From: Desulfobulbaceae bacterium UBA2276
GTDB taxonomy: Bacteria > Desulfobacterota > Desulfobulbia > Desulfobulbales > Desulfocapsaceae
Assembly (NCBI GenBank): GCA_002347085.1
Contig: DDWW01000017.1
Coordinates: 1 to 15,739 of the forward strand
Direction of reading: 5' to 3'
Length of the DNA: 15,739 nucleotides
The position numbers and the translations under genes were made by a program. Below the pieces are notes generated by a model. That model had not been told where the DNA came from, did no database searches, and was given only the letters and a program-made list of their open reading frames with translations. Position 1 is the first letter of the stretch. The number at the start of each line of letters is the position of its first letter. Below are positions 1 through 7,867 of this stretch, in pieces.

Positions 1-36
1 ATGATCAGTGTCCGCCCTTACCCGGTCTAACCGCTC

Positions 37-633
37 TCAGACCGCCGCTTCCAGCGTCTGGGCCTTTTCCAGGAAACGCTCGGCAATGTTCTTGTGTTTA
101 TACTTGGCGTGGATCGAGGCTATCGTCCGATAGCCATCGGCGGCCTTAGCCGTCTCCCCCGCCTCGATATAAACGGCTACCAACCGCTCCAGGGTCTCGA
201 CAACCCCCTTGGGATTATTATCTCGATTATACGAATCCAAGAGATCAAGACAGAGCTTGATAGCCTCTGGATACTGCTGCAGCCCCTGGTAAACCGCAAT
301 CAACTGATTAGAGAGGGCCATCAGGCTCATAGGGTCATTCTGTTTCTCACAGATATCCCAGGCCCGCTGATAATGATTCAGGGCCTTTTCAAAATCCAGG
401 CGCTGCAAGCAAACATGGGCAAGCTGATTGGAGGCATTAGCAATACCATTCTGGTCTTCCTTTTCCTCAAAGGCCAGCAGCGCATTATGAAAGGCCAGGG
501 CGGCCTGGGCCAGCTCCTTCTTCTCTAACAATTCCTTTCCTTCCTCATATTGGGCCTGGGCCGGATCAGAGGATTTTTTCTTCTGCTCAACCGGAGCGAT
601 ATTCTGAATAGGTTGCAGGGTAGTTGTGCTCAT
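37..633 (-). CDS. TPR-repeat protein (198 aa)
   Basis: This is a soluble tetratricopeptide-repeat protein with no catalytic motif, probably a protein-protein adaptor. After a lysine-rich N-terminus (about residues 1-24) it holds roughly four TPR-like helical pairs with a period near 40 residues: about 25-60, 61-100, 101-140 and 141-180. Typical helix signatures are visible, such as ASNQLAHVCLQRLDFEKAL and AVYIEAGETAKAADGY. The 40-residue spacing resembles the longer TPR variants. There is no signal peptide or membrane segment, so it is cytoplasmic. Its ATG overlaps the stop of the upstream zinc-ribbon/HEAT gene by 4 bp (ATGA), and an AAGGAG lies 10 nt before the start inside that gene, so the two are probably translationally coupled. 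The partner is unknown. The fold is clear but the function is not. Confidence 0.85.
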   Translation of the reverse strand: MSTTTLQPIQNIAPVEQKKKSSDPAQAQYEEGKELLEKKELAQAALAFHNALLAFEEKEDQNGIANASNQLAHVCLQRLDFEKALNHYQRAWDICEKQNDPMSLMALSNQLIAVYQGLQQYPEAIKLCLDLLDSYNRDNNPKGVVETLERLVAVYIEAGETAKAADGYRTIASIHAKYKHKNIAERFLEKAQTLEAAV

Positions 634-1766
634 CTCTTGTCATCTCCTTCATGAATCATGGCCATGGCCTCCTGGGCCAGGGCCGAAACGGTATAGTGCT
701 TGTATTTTGAGTCTTCCCAGATCATGAGCTCGGCCATATCATCAATAAGGGGCATGATCTGGCTCACCACCTCAGTGGCCCGGATCCGACCCAACAGCCG
801 GGCCACCTGGCCGCGCATGGCGGGATCGGGATGGTTCAGAAAATGAAACAGCTTGTAAAAAGGGGTGGCCCGGATCAGATCAGGCCGCACCCGGGCAATC
901 TTGCTGAGGGCCCAGACCACCTGAAGCTGGGTAGAACTATCCCCCATATAATTTAAGAGATGACGGGTGAAGGCGCCAAAGATGTCAGGCCGTCCGCCAA
1001 TAACCTCTCCCAGGGTCTCAACCATGCCCCAAGGGGTGGCGGCAGAATCAGAACAGGCCTCAAACAGCCGGTGCAAAAGCTCCGACACCTGCCCCGGCTC
1101 TCGACTGGCCACCCGCGAGCAGACCTGGCCGATCATCCAGGCAATCCGCACTCGCTGCGCCTCGTCTGGCTCATATAACAAGCGTTGCATAAGGCGGAGG
1201 GTCTTCTTGTCATCAAAACAGAGAGAGACCAAGGCATCAATATCACCAAGATCGACATATCGCTTCACGTCCTGCTTGGTGGCTCTGACCCTTTTCCGCT
1301 TGGGATCAGGGGCCGGCTCCCGAACCAGAGGGGCCGCCTCAGCTCCAGCATTCAACTGATTGGCCTGGGCCATTTTTTTATCTCTGACCCTCTGGGAGAT
1401 CTCGGTGATCGCTGTGTGCAAACGCACAAAATACAGGATCCCTCGCACTGGCCGACCATCCATATTCTTGGTATTGACCACCTGATGGGTCAACTCATCG
1501 TAATCTTCGACGCGGCCCGTCAGATAGTCCTCTTCCGGTAACAGATCCCAGGCAAAATCCCAATTATTGTCACAGGCCAGAACCAAGGTCTCGACAATCG
1601 CCGCTCCGATATTATGGCCGGTGGGATCACAGCTATAGACCGCGCCACACCCGCAACGCCCCACCTTGAACTCATGCATCTTCCGCTCAATGGCATCCGT
1701 GGCCCGCCCAACCTTCTGACCGCAGAACGGGCACCAAGGCGGAGTTGTTATTCGTTGTTTACTCAT
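630..1766 (-). CDS. Zinc-ribbon / HEAT-like repeat protein, DVU0298-like (378 aa)
   Basis: The protein has a short metal-binding head and a helical repeat body. CPFC (residues 12-15) and CGC (38-40) look like the two halves of a zinc ribbon. These are followed by a conserved-looking block of about residues 48-125 with a GHNIGAA motif and an EDYDELTHQVV stretch. A lysine/arginine-rich linker (about 150-170) leads to helices with HEAT/ARM character from about 180 to 370, for example LLYEPDEAQRVRIAWMIGQV and HPDPAMRGQVARLLGRI. I recall similar proteins from sulfate reducers under the name DVU0298 family; that is from memory and not checked. It lies between two TPR genes on the same strand: 50 nt after the upstream one and overlapping the downstream one by 4 bp. 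No strong Shine-Dalgarno precedes the ATG. There is no enzymatic motif; scaffold or regulator is inference. Confidence 0.85.
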   Translation of the reverse strand: MSKQRITTPPWCPFCGQKVGRATDAIERKMHEFKVGRCGCGAVYSCDPTGHNIGAAIVETLVLACDNNWDFAWDLLPEEDYLTGRVEDYDELTHQVVNTKNMDGRPVRGILYFVRLHTAITEISQRVRDKKMAQANQLNAGAEAAPLVREPAPDPKRKRVRATKQDVKRYVDLGDIDALVSLCFDDKKTLRLMQRLLYEPDEAQRVRIAWMIGQVCSRVASREPGQVSELLHRLFEACSDSAATPWGMVETLGEVIGGRPDIFGAFTRHLLNYMGDSSTQLQVVWALSKIARVRPDLIRATPFYKLFHFLNHPDPAMRGQVARLLGRIRATEVVSQIMPLIDDMAELMIWEDSKYKHYTVSALAQEAMAMIHEGDDKR

Positions 1767-1816
1767 AAGATATCAATTATTTACAGACAATACTTCTGAC
1801 CTTGCGCCAACTCTTG

Positions 1817-2458
1817 TTATGCCAGTTCCTGCTCAAGCCTATTCACAAAATTCGGATCCACAGAATAGCCAAGCTCCCGGGCTTTTTCCATATGCACCTT
1901 GGCCAATTTGAATTCGCCACCGAAGAAAAGGGCCACCGCCAGATTATTCTGGGCCAACGGCGAATCAGGGTCAAGCTCGACGCCCTTATACGCCGATTTA
2001 ATGGCCCGCTCATCCTCACCCTTCATAGTCAGCACCGAGGTCAGGTTGACCCAGACCGTGGCCAGCTTGGGATTATGCTGAATGGCCTTGTCGTAAGCCG
2101 CTATCGCCTTGTCAAGTTCATTACGCTGTTGCCAGATCAGACCCATATTGGCATGGGCCTGAGCGGTATCGGGCATGACCCTGATTGCCTCTTCGTTCAG
2201 TTCCTGGGCCTTGGCGATATCACCCCTACTAAAATAGATAGCCCCGAGGTTGATCATGCTCTCCCCGCTCATGGGGTCAATGGCAATAGCCCGCTCCAGC
2301 ATCTTGATGGCATCATCGACTCGCCCCGCCTTCAAATAAATCAGCCCCAGATGATGATGAGCCATCACATTGTTAGGGCTTTGCTGACATTTTTTCTCAA
2401 ATTCTTCAATAACTTTGGGCAAATCTTCCTGTAAATTTTCCTGCACATTTTCTGACAT
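1817..2458 (-). CDS. TPR-repeat protein (213 aa, five TPRs)
   Basis: This is a canonical tetratricopeptide protein made almost entirely of five consecutive 34-residue repeats at about residues 30-63, 64-97, 98-131, 132-165 and 166-199. Each carries the expected small/large residue pattern, for example HHLGLIYLKAGRVDDAIKML and NLGAIYFSRGDIAKAQEL, with the closing ALxxDP-type turn. It has no signal peptide, membrane segment or catalytic domain, so it is probably a cytoplasmic adaptor. A GAGGG lies about 6 nt before the ATG and supports the start. It is the first gene of a three-gene minus-strand operon whose last gene is also a TPR protein but with a different repeat length, so the two are not simple duplicates. 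The binding partner cannot be read from the sequence. Confidence 0.9.
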   Translation of the reverse strand: MSENVQENLQEDLPKVIEEFEKKCQQSPNNVMAHHHLGLIYLKAGRVDDAIKMLERAIAIDPMSGESMINLGAIYFSRGDIAKAQELNEEAIRVMPDTAQAHANMGLIWQQRNELDKAIAAYDKAIQHNPKLATVWVNLTSVLTMKGEDERAIKSAYKGVELDPDSPLAQNNLAVALFFGGEFKLAKVHMEKARELGYSVDPNFVNRLEQELA

Positions 2459-2797
2459 AACATCCCTCTATATATTCTTGAGCAAAAAGGTCGCCGCCAG
2501 CCTCAAACATCCGTTTATCACAGCTCGGGGACAACAACCAGCATCTCTCTTGTATCTTGAGGGCTCATTACGGACCCCTTAAAACGCCTACACTATAGAC
2601 ACCTTCAACACACTTGCAAGAAGAAAATCCATGTAACGGCCATTAACAAAAAAACAAACAGATGTTCCTCTGACAAATGTTGCGCAGACCATTGTCCTGT
2701 TCTTGCGATCCGATCTGTCTTTTTACCATAAAAGCGAACTCGAAGACTACACTTACCAGAGAGACTCCAAAGAAAAACCTGAACAGGCACATGCAGA
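2459..2797. other. Intergenic region between the ATPase gene and the TPR operon
   Basis: I see no credible gene here. The region carries the 3' side of the ATPase operon and the promoter side of the TPR operon. On the minus strand a weak 4-bp hairpin (2659-2672) is followed by a T-rich tract (complement of the A run at 2648-2654). It may end ATPase transcription but is a poor terminator. At 2573-2590 the sequence TTACGGACCCCTTA resembles the joint of the palindromic repeat found elsewhere in the window and may be a decayed copy. A small open frame (2605-2850, minus) starts inside the ATPase gene and is not supported. Confidence 0.5.
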
Positions 2798-5488
2798 CTA
2801 ACGATTAACCAGACTGTTCCTGCGGCGGCGCAGCCATTTGTAGCCTTCATGGCTCAGAAAAAGGAGCACGGGGAAGGGCAGCAAAATCCAGAGTTCGGCC
2901 AGCGGCACATGGGCGGTGTTAAAAACCTTCTGCACCGGGGCCACGTTGAGAAGGGCCCAGACCCAGACCACCTCTACCGCCATGGCCCACAGCATCAGAC
3001 GATTAGAGAAAATCCCCAGACTGAAGACGGAGAATTCCCAGCTCCGCATGGTGAGGCCATTGAGCATCTGGCAGGTGACCGCGCCCAGCAGGGTCATGGT
3101 CATGGCCTGACGGTGCAGCAAAGGATCGGCCAGAGTGACGGTGCCGTACTGCCAGCCGTGCAGGAGGAGGAAGGAGAGAAAGGCGGTCATGGCCGCGGCT
3201 GCCTCAATAACCCCTATGAAGAAATAACCCCGCTTGAACACCTCCCAGTCGAGGATCTTCTCGTTTCTCCCCACCGGCGGCCGGTTCATGATGTTCTTTT
3301 CCGGCCTTTCGCTACCGAGCGCAACGCCTGGGAGGATGTCTGTGCCGAGATCGATGAAAAGGATCTGGATCACCGAAAGGGGCAGGGGGATTTTCAGGAA
3401 GAACTGCAGGATATAGGGCACGATCTCCGGCACGTTGGAGGCGAGAACATAGGTGACGAACTTCTTGACGTTGAAATAGACGGTCCGGCCCTCCTCGATG
3501 GCAATGACGATGGAGGCAAAGTTGTCATCAAGCAGCACCATATCCGCCGCCTCCTTGGCCACCTCGGTGCCGGAAAGGCCCATGGCGATACCGATGTCGG
3601 CCTTTTTGAGGGCGGGGGCATCGTTGACCCCATCGCCGGTCATGGCCACCACCTCACCATTGTTCTGGAGGGCCGTGGCGATGCGCAGCTTCTGGCTGCT
3701 GGCCATGCGGGCAAAGAGCACCGTTTCTTTGGCCAGAATTTCCTCCAGTTGCTCATCACCCATGCCTTCCAACTCGGGGCCGGTGATAACCCGGTCGTGC
3801 ATCATACCAATCTGGTTGGCAATGGCGGCGGCGGTACGGGGATTATCACCGGTAATCATCATCGTCCGAATACCGGCAGTCTTGCAGGCCGCCACCGCCT
3901 CGGATACACCCTGGCGCGGCAGATCCATGATGGCGATCAGTCCCAGCAGGGTCAATCCTTCCTCGATCTTTTTTTCACCGCGGGCAATGAGCAGAACCCG
4001 GTATGCCTGATTCTCAAAGTCGTTGGCCCGGGCCAAGACTGCCTCCCTTGCCACATCGGTGAATGGCTGTACCGAATCATCGGCAGCCAGGAAAGAGGAG
4101 CATCTGGGCAGTAGTACCTCCACCGCACCCTTGGCAAAGAGCCAGGTTCTCTCTCCCTCCTGATAGACGCTGGACATCATCTTGCGCTCGCTGGTAAAGA
4201 TGAATTCCTCGATCTTTTCCATGGCCGGCGGGCTGATCCCCCTTTTACGGGCGGCCGCGACAATGGCCAGTTCGGTAGGGTCGCCGTGCAGACCTTTCTC
4301 ATTGATGCTGGCCCGGGAGTTGAGCAGGCCGGCGGTGAGCAGGGAGGCCAGGCGGTCTGCCGAGCTGTCATTGGGTTGGTCAAAGGAGAATTCACCAGGA
4401 TCGCGGTAGCCTTCTCCGGAAATGGCAACCTGTTCCCCCCCTGCCAGCCAGAGCAACTTGAGGGTCATCTCGTTTCTGGTCAGGGTACCGGTTTTATCGG
4501 TGCAGATCACCGTGGCGCTGCCCAATGTTTCCACGGAGTCGAGGTTCTTGATCAGGGCGTTGCGACGGGCCATGCGTTGACTGGCCAGGGACAGTGACAG
4601 GCTGATAGTTGGCAGCAATCCTTCCGGAATATTGGCGACAATGAGGGCAATGGCGAAGATCGAGGCGAGCATGACCCCCTTCCCGGAGAAGAGGCCAAGG
4701 GCGAAAAAGACGCAGCCCATGAGCAGGGCTATCATGGTAAAGGTGCGGGTGAGATGGATGATCTCCCGTTGCATGGGGGTAATGGCCTTGCGCACGTTTT
4801 TGGTGAGGCTCGCGATCTTGCCGAACTCCGTGGCATTGCCGGTGGCGCTGGCCACGGCGACCCCGCTGCCGGAAATCACGGTGGTTCCGGCAAAGACCAT
4901 ATTTTTTGCATCCAGGGTCCGTTTTGCCTCGCCCGGCAGGAGAGTGCGGGCTACCGGGGCGGATTCGCCAGTGAGGGAGGAAAGGTTGAGATAGAGGGAG
5001 TTTGCCTCGAGGATAATCCCGTCCGCCGCCACCTTGTCGCCCTCCTCCAGAAGCATGATGTCCCCCGGCACGATCTCATGGGCCATAGCTGAGACAAGCT
5101 TTTCCGCCCGGCGCAGAGAGACCTTGGCGGGCATCAGCTTGAGCAGTTCCTCCATGGCCTTGTCCGCCCGGTATTCCTGCCAGAAGGTGAAAGTGGAGTT
5201 GATGATCACCGCGCCGAGGATGGCATAGCCCAGAATATTATAGCCCTGACCTTGGTCATAATGATCAGCGATAAAGGAGAGGAGGGCGGCCACCTCCAGC
5301 AGAATGGAGAAAAAATTGCAATACTGGCCCAGATAGGCAAGGAGATAGTTTTTCCTCGCCGCGGTTGCCAGCTCGTTGGGACCAAACTCCACGAGCCGCC
5401 GGGCCACCTGGTCGGGGCCCAGGCCTTTTTCCGAGGTCTTCAACCGACGGAAGAGATCCTGACGGTCGAGGTCGAAAAGCTGGCTCAT
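2798..5488 (-). CDS. P-type cation-transporting ATPase, P2-type with Na,K-ATPase-like (P2C) ion sites (896 aa)
   Basis: This is an inner-membrane ATP-driven cation pump. All P-type hallmarks are present: actuator TGES (173-176), phosphorylated Asp in DKTGTLT (D331), nucleotide-binding KGA (453-455), TGDNP (546-550) and hinge TGDGVND (617-623). The N-terminal cation-ATPase domain (about 5-75) and ten predicted membrane spans fit a full-length P2 pump. M4 reads PEGLL (E289), M5 has Y680 and SNVPE (E688), M6 has IDLGTD (D713, D717), M8 has Q807 and N810, and M9 has E839. From family knowledge, PEGLL, SNxPE, the first Asp of IDLGTD and the M8 Gln are Na,K/H,K-ATPase features; SERCA has Asn at the D713 position and Glu at the Q807 position. 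The ion (Na+, K+, Ca2+ or H+) cannot be fixed from this. No beta subunit gene is nearby. The ATG overlaps the upstream usp stop by 4 bp, so the two are co-translated. Confidence 0.95.
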   Translation of the reverse strand: MSQLFDLDRQDLFRRLKTSEKGLGPDQVARRLVEFGPNELATAARKNYLLAYLGQYCNFFSILLEVAALLSFIADHYDQGQGYNILGYAILGAVIINSTFTFWQEYRADKAMEELLKLMPAKVSLRRAEKLVSAMAHEIVPGDIMLLEEGDKVAADGIILEANSLYLNLSSLTGESAPVARTLLPGEAKRTLDAKNMVFAGTTVISGSGVAVASATGNATEFGKIASLTKNVRKAITPMQREIIHLTRTFTMIALLMGCVFFALGLFSGKGVMLASIFAIALIVANIPEGLLPTISLSLSLASQRMARRNALIKNLDSVETLGSATVICTDKTGTLTRNEMTLKLLWLAGGEQVAISGEGYRDPGEFSFDQPNDSSADRLASLLTAGLLNSRASINEKGLHGDPTELAIVAAARKRGISPPAMEKIEEFIFTSERKMMSSVYQEGERTWLFAKGAVEVLLPRCSSFLAADDSVQPFTDVAREAVLARANDFENQAYRVLLIARGEKKIEEGLTLLGLIAIMDLPRQGVSEAVAACKTAGIRTMMITGDNPRTAAAIANQIGMMHDRVITGPELEGMGDEQLEEILAKETVLFARMASSQKLRIATALQNNGEVVAMTGDGVNDAPALKKADIGIAMGLSGTEVAKEAADMVLLDDNFASIVIAIEEGRTVYFNVKKFVTYVLASNVPEIVPYILQFFLKIPLPLSVIQILFIDLGTDILPGVALGSERPEKNIMNRPPVGRNEKILDWEVFKRGYFFIGVIEAAAAMTAFLSFLLLHGWQYGTVTLADPLLHRQAMTMTLLGAVTCQMLNGLTMRSWEFSVFSLGIFSNRLMLWAMAVEVVWVWALLNVAPVQKVFNTAHVPLAELWILLPFPVLLFLSHEGYKWLRRRRNSLVNR

Positions 5489-6312
5489 TTCCCTTCCCTG
5501 GCGTAGAAGGCAATGGTGTTCACCTGTGTGTGCCGGAAGAGTCGTTCCATGGGGTTTTCCCGGAAGAATTCGGGAAAAGCGGAAGGCCTCCTGCCGCCTA
5601 TGATCATGAGCTGGAAATCATGGCGGGACAGGTGGTGGAGAATCTGGTCAACCTCCCTGGAGGTCAGGGCATGTTTGATGGCCAAGGGAATATCCAGGAG
5701 CTTCATGGTATTGGCATAGTGGCTCAGGCTGGTGTTGATCTTCTGAAACAGCATTCTGGCGGTGTGGGTATCCATAGCGGCCAGCCTGCCCCTGCCCGTG
5801 GGATGAATGGAGTATATCTCCGTCGCGGCGCCAAAGGCCTTGGCCAGGGAGCTGAAGAAGGTAAATTTCCTTACCGAGAGCCGGTCTTCCCTGATGGGAA
5901 GCAGGATGTTCTCGGTTACGAAGACCGCATTCACATGGACTACCCGGACCACGGCCAGATTAACGGGCAGAGATAAGCGGCTCAGTTTTTCGCTGAGCGA
6001 ATTCTGGAAAAACCGTTTTTGCGCCCTCATTCTCGTGCTGCAGAAGAGGGTATCGGTTCTGGTTGCGGCAAGATATTTCCTGATGGCTTCAACCGGTTCA
6101 CCGGTCAGAAACACCCGTTCGGTCTTGACCCTGTAATGGAGGGCTGCCTCTTCGGCTATGGTCATGCTCAGTTCCACCTCCTCTCGGCGGTCGGAGGGAT
6201 TGAGCACATGGAGCAGACAGAGGGTGTAGTCAAAGAGCGCGGCATAGCGCAGGGCATAGAGAGCCGCGACATCTGAAGAAACAAGACCGTTCATCGCAGC
6301 AATGACTTTCAT
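5485..6312 (-). CDS. Universal stress protein, tandem UspA-like domains (275 aa)
   Basis: Two Usp-type alpha/beta domains appear in tandem, about residues 1-125 and 128-275. The first starts with the usual beta strand plus VSSDVAALYALRYAALF and ends near SLPVNLAVVRVV. The second holds NILLPIREDRLSVRKF and a late LMIIGGRR segment. The classical ATP-binding GxxGS...G(S/T) signature is replaced by IIGGRRPSAF, so nucleotide binding is uncertain. At 275 residues it has the length of tandem-domain Usp proteins rather than the single-domain type near 140. An AGGAG lies about 10 nt before the ATG. Its stop overlaps the ATG of the P-type ATPase by 4 bp (ATGA), which suggests co-translation and a role linked to that pump under stress. 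The link is inference from position only. Confidence 0.88.
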   Translation of the reverse strand: MKVIAAMNGLVSSDVAALYALRYAALFDYTLCLLHVLNPSDRREEVELSMTIAEEAALHYRVKTERVFLTGEPVEAIRKYLAATRTDTLFCSTRMRAQKRFFQNSLSEKLSRLSLPVNLAVVRVVHVNAVFVTENILLPIREDRLSVRKFTFFSSLAKAFGAATEIYSIHPTGRGRLAAMDTHTARMLFQKINTSLSHYANTMKLLDIPLAIKHALTSREVDQILHHLSRHDFQLMIIGGRRPSAFPEFFRENPMERLFRHTQVNTIAFYAREGK

Positions 6313-6348
6313 AGACGGGTCTCTCCTGAGAGGTGGCCGGAGCAGCTT

Positions 6349-6361
6349 ATCTTGTCAAGAT
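6349..6361. promoter_or_regulatory. Perfect 13-bp dyad upstream of usp (possible operator)
   Basis: ATCTTGTCAAGAT is a perfect inverted repeat with 6-bp arms around one central base, 36 nt upstream of the usp start codon. On the minus strand it contains TTGACA, but I find no good -10 box at the right distance. An operator is therefore at least as likely as a -35 element. The function is inferred only from position and symmetry. Confidence 0.3.
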
Positions 6362-6440
6362 GACAGAACTAACTTTTACAGCTATCCTTTAGACTTTCAG
6401 CATCTCACAAACAAAAAGAATCTTCAAGCTTGCTTACTTA

Positions 6441-6540
6441 GGGGCCGTTAAGAAATAACCAATACTTTTTATCCATTTCTTTACGGCCCCTTATGCCGTT
6501 CATGAACCTAAAAAGTACTGGTTATTTTTGAACAACGGCT
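6441..6540 (+). repeat. Palindromic repeat copy 1 (R1)
   Basis: This is a 100-bp element of a family with three good copies and one diverged copy in this window. Arm GGGGCCGTTAAGAAAT (6441-6456) pairs with ATTTCTTTACGGCCCC (6475-6490) at 15 of 16 positions. The joint TTATGCCGTT follows (6491-6500). The tail, which includes the 10-bp palindrome GTTCATGAAC, ends at GGTTATTTTTGAACAACGGC and repeats the first arm and loop in inverted order. It lies between the usp promoter side and the ribF stop codon, ending 10 nt beyond that stop, so it is on the 3' side of ribF. It encodes nothing here: the short open frame entering its left arm is closed by a TAG at 6390. Confidence 0.75.
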
Positions 6541-6550
6541 TACGCAAAGC

Positions 6551-7522
6551 TCAACTATTAAACTTCTCCTCACAGGAAAGGGTTAATTCATTCTGCTGCG
6601 CCGCCAGCACCTGCTTGGCCTGGACCACATCACGTCCAATCTGGGCGGCAAGCTCCTGCACGCCTGCAAATTTCTGTTCGCCACGCAGGAATTGCAACAG
6701 GTTCACCTTAATGGGCTTCCCGTAAATATCTTGATTAAAATCAAATATATGGGTTTCAGCGACCAGCTTTTCCTCGCCAAAGGTGGGATTATACCCGATA
6801 TTCAACACGCCCCCGTAACACCTGCCATCACAAATCACTTGGGTTACATAGACGCCGATCTTGGGGAGCAGGTCTTCCGCGTCCAAATGCAGATTGGCGG
6901 TGGGAAAACCTATCTCCTTGCTGCCCCGCTGCTTACCGACCTGAACTTCCCCACGGATTTGATAGAAACGGCCCAGCAACCTTCTGGCCTCTGCCATCCG
7001 CCCTTCCGCGATTAATTCCCGTACCTTGGTTGAACTGACCAACATCCCGTTTTCATAATGGGCCTCGACCACCGTCACCGGAAATCCTTTTTCAAGTCCC
7101 TGTTTCCGCAGAAAAGGAATATCGCCGGTCCTCCCCTTGCCAAAGGCGTAATCGTACCCGACCACCAGTTCCTTGACGCCGATCCGTTTCTTGAGGATCT
7201 CGTCAACAAAATGGACGGCGGAGGTAGCGGCAAATTGCAGGGTAAAAGGCACAATCACCAGGACATCAATCCCGGCATGACCGATCAGCTCTATCTTCTG
7301 AGCGCATGTTGAAATAAGTTTAATCCCCTCGGGCCGCAGCACCTGCAAGGGATGGGGGTCAAAGGTAACGGCGACACTGGTGCCCTGATGGCGATAGGCC
7401 CGCTGTACCACCTCACCAAACAACAGTTGATGACCAAGATGCACCCCGTCAAAGTTGCCTATGGTGACACAGGCATGGGGGAAAGTGCTGTCGATAGCCT
7501 CAAGTTCTCGGAAAATTTTCAT
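6551..7522 (-). CDS. ribF: Bifunctional riboflavin kinase / FAD synthetase (323 aa)
   Basis: This cytoplasmic enzyme phosphorylates riboflavin to FMN and adenylates FMN to FAD. The N-terminal adenylyltransferase half has GNFDGVHLGH (22-31), TFDPHP (53-58), a YDYAFGKGRTGD loop (123-134) and SSTKVRE (163-169). The C-terminal riboflavin kinase half starts near residue 188 with GEVQVG and GFPTAN (205-210), and has NIGYNPTFG and the putative catalytic Glu in ETHIFDF (E256). I place the start at the ATG at 7522, where the family N-terminus (MKIFREL) begins. An upstream in-frame ATG at 7588 would add 22 unrelated residues and run over the -35 and -10 region of the divergent tRNA promoter. No FMN riboswitch is visible. 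The gene is monocistronic and divergent from tRNA-Leu, with repeat R1 just past its stop. Confidence 0.95.
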   Translation of the reverse strand: MKIFRELEAIDSTFPHACVTIGNFDGVHLGHQLLFGEVVQRAYRHQGTSVAVTFDPHPLQVLRPEGIKLISTCAQKIELIGHAGIDVLVIVPFTLQFAATSAVHFVDEILKKRIGVKELVVGYDYAFGKGRTGDIPFLRKQGLEKGFPVTVVEAHYENGMLVSSTKVRELIAEGRMAEARRLLGRFYQIRGEVQVGKQRGSKEIGFPTANLHLDAEDLLPKIGVYVTQVICDGRCYGGVLNIGYNPTFGEEKLVAETHIFDFNQDIYGKPIKVNLLQFLRGEQKFAGVQELAAQIGRDVVQAKQVLAAQQNELTLSCEEKFNS

Positions 7523-7570
7523 TATCAGCCCCGTCCTTCTCTTTTTTTTAAGCCCGTTTTCAAGAAAGTC

Positions 7571-7599
7571 TTGACAAAAACCGTCCAAACCAGCATATT
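7571..7599 (+). promoter_or_regulatory. Sigma70-type promoter of tRNA-Leu
   Basis: A perfect -35 box TTGACA (7571-7576) is followed by a 17-bp spacer and CATATT (7594-7599), which matches four of six bases of the -10 consensus. The tRNA begins 12 nt further on, leaving a very short leader. The promoter points away from ribF, whose start lies about 50 bp away on the other strand. Confidence 0.6.
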
Positions 7600-7611
7600 G
7601 TTCCTCGTTGT

Positions 7612-7697
7612 GCCGTAGTGGCGGAATGGCAGACGCGCTAGGTTCAGGTCCTAGTGGGGGTTTCCTCGTGGAAGTTCGAGTCTTCTCTACGGTACCA
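7612..7697 (+). tRNA. tRNA-Leu (anticodon CAG)
   Basis: The 86-nt gene folds as a class II tRNA. The acceptor arm GCCGTAG (7612-7618) pairs with CTACGGT (7687-7693), with a G-U pair at 1:72. The anticodon stem CTAGG/CCTAG encloses the loop TTCAGGT, giving anticodon CAG, which reads the Leu codon CUG. A long variable arm, as expected for tRNA-Leu, precedes the T arm with loop TTCGAGT. The discriminator base is A and CCA is encoded (7695-7697). The GTGGCGGAAT D-arm entry and GACGCGCTAG block match bacterial tRNA-Leu(CAG) genes. Confidence 0.95.
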
Positions 7698-7705
7698 AAT
7701 TGATT

Positions 7706-7743
7706 AAAGGGTTACGATCTCTCGAGATTGTAACCCTTTTTTT
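7706..7743 (+). terminator. Rho-independent terminator after tRNA-Leu
   Basis: AAAGGGTTACGATCT (7706-7720) pairs with AGATTGTAACCCTTT (7725-7739) over 15 bp, with one G-U pair and a CTCG tetraloop. The stem ends in a run of seven T (7737-7743). It starts 8 nt after the tRNA CCA end, so the tRNA is probably a single-gene unit. Confidence 0.88.
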
Positions 7744-7867
7744 ATTGACTGCGCTCTTTTTCCGCTCGTCCTGCTGTAAGCCGTTGCAAATAAATAACAT
7801 GGCCGCTTCAATATTCGGACCGGCTCCTTGTATGATCTCTGGCTGATGTAGTCTACCAGACGCCACG

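Noticed and set aside
1802..2434. 210-codon open frame antisense to the TPR gene
   Set aside because: It fully overlaps a clear five-TPR protein and has no recognisable domain.
2605..2850. 81-codon hydrophobic open frame at the ATPase 3' end
   Set aside because: It starts out of frame inside the ATPase gene, and I see no ribosome binding site or family likeness.
2849..4114. 421-codon open frame antisense to the P-type ATPase
   Set aside because: It is the mirror of a certain gene, has low-complexity His/Gly-rich content and no family likeness.
7523..7700. FMN riboswitch upstream of ribF
   Set aside because: The upstream side is occupied by the divergent tRNA gene and its promoter, with no RFN-element motifs.
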